Shown: positions 63,956 through 64,000 of the stretch, piece by piece | Layout: each line of letters begins with the position of its first letter | Position numbering within the stretch: position 1 is the first letter of the stretch | Origin: Cyanobacterium aponinum PCC 10605 | Lineage (GTDB): Bacteria; Cyanobacteriota; Cyanobacteriia; Cyanobacteriales; Cyanobacteriaceae | DNA length: 64,000 nucleotides | Direction: 5' to 3' | Assembly (NCBI RefSeq): GCF_000317675.1 | Contig: NC_019776.1 | Span: 2,666,001 to 2,730,000 of the forward strand | Notes under the pieces: model-generated | The model's database searches: none | What the model saw: the letters and a program-made list of their open reading frames with translations, nothing else | Told to the model about the DNA's origin: nothing | Made by a program: the position numbers and the translations under genes

Positions 63956-64000
63956 TTAATAGTTAATAGTTAATAGTTAACTGACAATTTTATATTGAAC
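63947..64000. repeat. Heptamer array AGTTAAT x5 and MITE end at window edge
   Basis: Units AGTGAAT, AGTTAAT x3 and AGTTAAC run from 63947 to 63981, starting inside thrB. The following CTGACAATTTTATATTGAAC is the same as the remnant ending at 12004 and is probably cut off by the window edge. Confidence 0.7.

Overview
This window is chromosomal DNA from a low-GC, probably unicellular cyanobacterium. The evidence is the density of the HIP1 octamer GCGATCGC and its fragments, oxygenic-photosynthesis genes (a 43-residue Psb30/Ycf12 and a plant-type zeta-carotene desaturase), cyanobacterial families (short KdpD, Tll0287-like haem protein, long CbiX, chorismate lyase) and heptameric tandem repeats in most gaps. 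The AT-rich style resembles the Cyanobacterium/Geminocystis group, but that is an inference. I see no rRNA, tRNA, CRISPR array, prophage or transposase gene.

Layout. 1-16.9 kb is mostly housekeeping: rsgA, upp, an RNase D-like exonuclease, lhgO, a tandem Usp protein, a VapBC-like toxin-antitoxin pair, an AEC transporter, a pseudouridine synthase, speB, and pstS behind a four-unit Pho box. 16.9-22.8 kb is a minus-strand surface-glycan or export cluster (kinase-like protein, ABC exporter, two glycosyltransferases, and an SDR gene cut by a mobile element). 23.6-32.4 kb is a potassium island: kdpA, an unrelated toxin-like pair, kdpB, kdpF and kdpC, with an internally deleted DedA gene, a histidine kinase, a response regulator and a KdpD protein lacking its kinase half on the other side. 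32.6-48.6 kb holds leuD, an SLC12-like transporter, zds, moeA, an aspartate aminotransferase, psb30, malQ, a dCMP-deaminase family gene, ruvA, gmk, the diadenylate cyclase cdaA, and a PRPP-synthetase-like/nicotinamide phosphoribosyltransferase pair. 49.4-64 kb holds cbiX, panB, a chorismate lyase, typA, a Uma2 protein, a Ser/Thr kinase, nrdB, a Tll0287-like haem protein and thrB.

The most unusual content is the repeat and mobile DNA. (1) A mobile unit with about 15-bp terminal inverted repeats carries only a four-helix-bundle gene of the 23S-rRNA-intervening-sequence (S23/IVP) family. It occurs twice (22762-23558 and 48672-49306), nearly identical, and copy 1 interrupts the SDR gene. (2) A MITE-like family of about 130-250 bp has ends AACCTSAGTT and target duplications of about 4-6 bp. 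At least seven copies are essentially complete, and one sits inside the four-helix gene. Removing it restores a 124-codon frame. (3) Period-7 tandem arrays lie in most intergenic spaces, touch stop codons, and apparently drove a 166-bp deletion in copy 2 of the four-helix element. (4) Small palindromic elements are inserted in frame within two protein genes.

Functional links: Kdp, the SLC12-like transporter and CdaA (c-di-AMP controls potassium uptake in other bacteria) all point to potassium balance. The prs-like/nadV pair makes a self-contained NAD salvage or repair module. All functions are read from sequence motifs by eye; no database search was possible.
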